A stretch of 64,000 nt of DNA from NCBI GenBank assembly GCA_905142475.1, contig LR990730.1, positions 682,001 to 746,000 on the forward strand. Direction: 5' to 3'. The notes under the pieces were generated by a model. The model had not been told where the DNA came from, did no database searches, and saw only the letters and a list, made by a program, of their open reading frames with translations. Numbering within the stretch: the stretch's first letter is position 1; every line of letters begins with the position of its first letter. Made by a program: the position numbers and the translations under genes. This DNA is from Xanthomonas hydrangeae (GTDB lineage: Bacteria; Pseudomonadota; Gammaproteobacteria; Xanthomonadales; Xanthomonadaceae). Shown piece by piece: positions 61,833-64,000 of the stretch.

Positions 61833-63113
61833 TTACAACCCTGTTAGAGAATTTTTAAAGGAGACGAACAGTTGCCTGCGGGAAAGACGCGAGTCTCCGG
61901 ATGTCCCTTCTGACACCTCCACGGGAGAGAAGATGCGCTGCAACTTGGCCGGCTCGATCTTGGACAGGAAATAAGGGCCCCACACCGTCAATTCGTGGTT
62001 TTCCGCCAGATTGATCCTGCTCGCCGGCTGGTCTGTAATGGTGACGAATTGCGCGAAGCGATCGCCGCCGGCGCTGCCGGCACGCTCGCCAGTGGCTGCC
62101 CTGTCTTGATTCCAGTGCGGGTGATGCATGAAAAAGGGCATGGACTGGATCGGATCCAGCGTGCGAGTGAACTGGCGCAGCGTGAATTGCAATGCGCTGC
62201 GCTCCGATGTCAGGCTGTCCCTGTAGCGCCTCACGATGCCCGCTTGCCCCAGCCGTGGCGGGTTGAAGGCATACACGCTGACCTTGCCACTGGCCCCGGC
62301 CGCACGCAGAAAGTGCGCGATATCGAAGCCGGCGACCATGGCCCCTGACGCGCCCAAGCTATGTCCCGTCAATGACATCAATAATGCCTTGCCGCTGTCC
62401 CGCGCCAGGTTCGAGTAGCGTATCAGCACGTCCTTCATGATGGCTCCTTCGGCGCGCGGCAGCTGAGCTTCGGAGTGCCACCATTCCTGCCAGCCTGCGC
62501 CCACCTTGCCCAACGTGGGAAGGCGTTCGTCCAATATGTTGACGTGCGGCTGGGCGATCTGGCTTCTCATGTCGCACAGCAGATCGTTGGTCGCATCCAA
62601 GCGAGTGCCGGAGAAGCCCAGCACCACCATGATCGCGTCGTCCGTCGCACCCTCCCACAATTTCAACCGCGGCGTGGACATCGGCGCATCAAGATGGAGC
62701 CCGCCGATGTCGGCCACCGTCGCCAGATCGGCCGTGTAGGATTCGCCCGCGCATGCGCGCATGCATTCGAGGACAACACGGCAGTGCATCTCCCATTGCT
62801 CATCCTGCCTGGACGACTGTGCCGATACACCATCCACCTGTGCAATCGCACTTGCGAGATCGGAGGTTTGGGCATCTATCTGCAGCAGAGGCACGTGACA
62901 TGATCGCTCTGCCTTTGCCACGATCGACTGCAGCGTCTTGCGTATGCGTTTGACCGGCGCAGCATTGAGGCCGGCGAACGCCCCCGCGCTGTCGCGCACC
63001 CGACAGGGGGAAGCGGTAACGGACATAGGCGCACCGACGTCGGCGACGACCGTCTTCGCGTGCGGAAGACTTAGCAAAGACATTGACGCAGTTCGCATCT
63101 CGTCAGATTCCAA
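61833..63113 (-). CDS. xopAP: Class-3 lipase type III effector (XopAP/RipAL type)
   Basis: Protein of 426 residues. No signal peptide; residues ~1-70 are the presumed type III secretion region, with DSAGAFAGLNAAPV. The lipase-3 domain has FSGTRLDATND (oxyanion strand) and the nucleophile elbow TGHSLGASG (Ser252), then VYAFNPPRLG. A late His (e.g. MHHPH or ENHEL) would complete the triad. XopAP-type effectors bind or hydrolyse plant lipids. The true start could be Met at 63098 or 63083. The stop lies 10 bp after repeat copy 4. Confidence 0.8.
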   Translation of the reverse strand: MESDEMRTASMSLLSLPHAKTVVADVGAPMSVTASPCRVRDSAGAFAGLNAAPVKRIRKTLQSIVAKAERSCHVPLLQIDAQTSDLASAIAQVDGVSAQSSRQDEQWEMHCRVVLECMRACAGESYTADLATVADIGGLHLDAPMSTPRLKLWEGATDDAIMVVLGFSGTRLDATNDLLCDMRSQIAQPHVNILDERLPTLGKVGAGWQEWWHSEAQLPRAEGAIMKDVLIRYSNLARDSGKALLMSLTGHSLGASGAMVAGFDIAHFLRAAGASGKVSVYAFNPPRLGQAGIVRRYRDSLTSERSALQFTLRQFTRTLDPIQSMPFFMHHPHWNQDRAATGERAGSAGGDRFAQFVTITDQPASRINLAENHELTVWGPYFLSKIEPAKLQRIFSPVEVSEGTSGDSRLSRRQLFVSFKNSLTGL

Positions 63114-63147
63114 ATGAGTCCTCAGGGATTAGACCTCGCAAAGGCGA

Positions 63148-63432
63148 TCAATTGAAACGTCTGCGGCGGATCTGCTCGCGTTCCTCTGCGGTCAGATCAT
63201 CAATGTGGATGTAGTGGACGCCTAGACCGCGCGGTGCGCTCAGAAGCTGCGATTCGCTCTCGTCCTGGCTATGGTCGGGCGAAGAGATCAGCCCAACGAT
63301 CGTTCCATGCGGGGCCACCCGCCATAGGGCCACGCGCTGGAAGACGCGTGGCTCATCGGCCTCGGCAGCTTGTGAATAGGTGACGTACCAACCATCGGCA
63401 GGCAGGTAGCGATAAGAGCCGTAGTCGTTCAT
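63148..63432 (-). CDS. Small protein of unknown function upstream of the effector
   Basis: 94 residues, soluble: MNDYGSYRYLPADGWYVTYS..., FQRVALWRVAPHG, then a Lys/Arg-rich C-terminus (EEREQIRRRRFN). The stop lies 34 bp before the XopAP start, so the two are probably cotranscribed. It does not look like a classical effector chaperone (those are acidic, helical). Not recognised; could be the effector's partner or passive cargo. Confidence 0.65.
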   Translation of the reverse strand: MNDYGSYRYLPADGWYVTYSQAAEADEPRVFQRVALWRVAPHGTIVGLISSPDHSQDESESQLLSAPRGLGVHYIHIDDLTAEEREQIRRRRFN

Positions 63433-63764
63433 AGCGTCTCTGGGCGATGCGGGATGACGCTCTGATTGTCGATATGCGCCGGTAAGCGGGATGCGGGAGT
63501 TTCTGATTTGGCGCTGCAGCTACGCACCGGGTCATCTGGGCTTCGCTGCTGCGGGAAGGGTTTCGCGCACTACGCGCAGTGCACCGGATGGGCTGCGAGA
63601 GCTAACAGCTATCTGTGGCGGGGCGTTGGGACGGCCAAGCCGCACCTGAGCGGTCGGCGCTGGCACCCTGCTCGCAATGCCATTGCTAGCGTGCTACACC
63701 CAGTTCACAGGGAACGTCTGCAGCACATCAACCCGTAAGGCTGATTCGACGTCGCCATGAATAC
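63433..63764. other. Intergenic region, 332 bp
   Basis: Upstream of the 94-residue gene. Contains the second copy of GGCGCTGGCACCCTGCTC (63656-63673). It must contain the promoter of the two-gene unit; no PIP box is seen. Confidence 0.35.
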
Positions 63765-63856
63765 CACTGGTTGGCAGGGATTCGTGCAAAAAACAGCCAA
63801 AAGTGGGATAACTTGCTGTTAGTAAAGAATTTTTTCGCAGATTCCTGCCGGCCCTC
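63765..63856 (+). repeat. 92-bp cassette repeat, copy 5
   Basis: Full length. Starts with GGTTGGCAGGGATTCGTGCA-type left arm, inner AACTTGCTGTTAGTAAAG, right arm ending TTCCTGCCGGCCCTC. More diverged than the other copies (for example TTCGCAGATTCC in the right arm). Plus orientation. Confidence 0.85.
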
Positions 63857-64000
63857 AATCCCGGCAGCGTGTACTGCCGAATAGTCCTTGCGTGCTCTGC
63901 TGTAAAGCAGGCGGCATCCGTCTATTACCCACGCTGCGACCACTGGCCTCGCACAGTCGCCGCAAGACAGTTGCAGCGTGCCGAACCTCGAAAGGGACGA
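63857..64000. other. Right edge of window
   Basis: Last 144 bp beyond cassette repeat 5. No gene supported; whether further cassettes follow cannot be seen. Confidence 0.3.

Larger units (their letters stand above)
61761..63856. mobile_element. Cassette 4: XopAP-type lipase effector
   Basis: Bounded by repeat copies 4 (minus) and 5 (plus), inverted. Contains the class-3 lipase effector gene and a 94-residue gene upstream of it. Follows the known pattern of Xanthomonas effector genes carried between Tn3-type inverted repeats. Confidence 0.6.

Overview
The window is GC-rich chromosomal DNA from a Xanthomonas. The evidence is the Clp global regulator (with Glu99), a SpeD/SugE/Coq7 neighbourhood, an ice nucleation gene of the InaX type, 92-bp terminal repeats resembling those I recall for TnXax1-family mobile cassettes, and two probable type III effector genes. 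I cannot assign the species from the sequence alone.

Positions 1-42.9 kb are mostly conserved chromosome. 1-6.9 kb carries a HAD phosphatase (cut by the window edge), clp, speD, a guanidine-II type riboswitch with sugE/gdx, coq7, rplM-rpsI, tRNA-Gln and tRNA-Met, rppH, bfd and bfr. 7-11.3 kb is a signalling pair: a hybrid histidine kinase and a receiver protein with degenerate GGDEF and EAL domains. 11.3-18.6 kb holds membrane, bactofilin, ErpA, NudC and AmpE genes plus a frameshifted secreted lipase. 18.9-25.5 kb holds an LplT-PlsC fusion, a LysR/MFS divergent pair and a YccS-like protein. 25.7-39.9 kb holds purD, purH, fis, a DUF3426 gene and prmA on the minus strand, with a large ice nucleation gene inserted in the opposite orientation between purH and fis. 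40-42.9 kb holds accC, an intruding four-helix-bundle gene, accB and aroQ.

43.0-46.0 kb is a small accessory island bounded by 28-bp inverted repeats. It holds a truncated IS30-family transposase, a CPBP-family protease and a small HTH gene. 46.1-53.0 kb returns to chromosomal genes: an XRE/MmyB regulator divergent from an SDR enzyme, dsbD, a frameshifted cutA and a secreted endonuclease I.

53.06-63.9 kb is the most interesting part: a Tn3-family mosaic. Five copies of a 92-bp repeat in alternating orientation, plus two 80-bp Tn3-type terminal repeats, divide it into cassettes. Cargo: a secreted protein of unknown function; a secreted PL9-type pectate lyase; a plasmid-type gene pair with a 36-bp palindromic operator; an XRE antitoxin tail-to-tail with a broken RelE-type toxin; an NYN-domain protein; a candidate N-myristoylated effector whose C-terminal half has the CheD glutamine-deamidase pattern; and a class-3 lipase effector (XopAP type) with a small upstream gene. 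The region looks like virulence cargo being assembled by cassette capture.

Three genes (lipase, cutA, RelE toxin) each carry a single-base frameshift in or beside a short homopolymer. This could be real decay or sequencing error.
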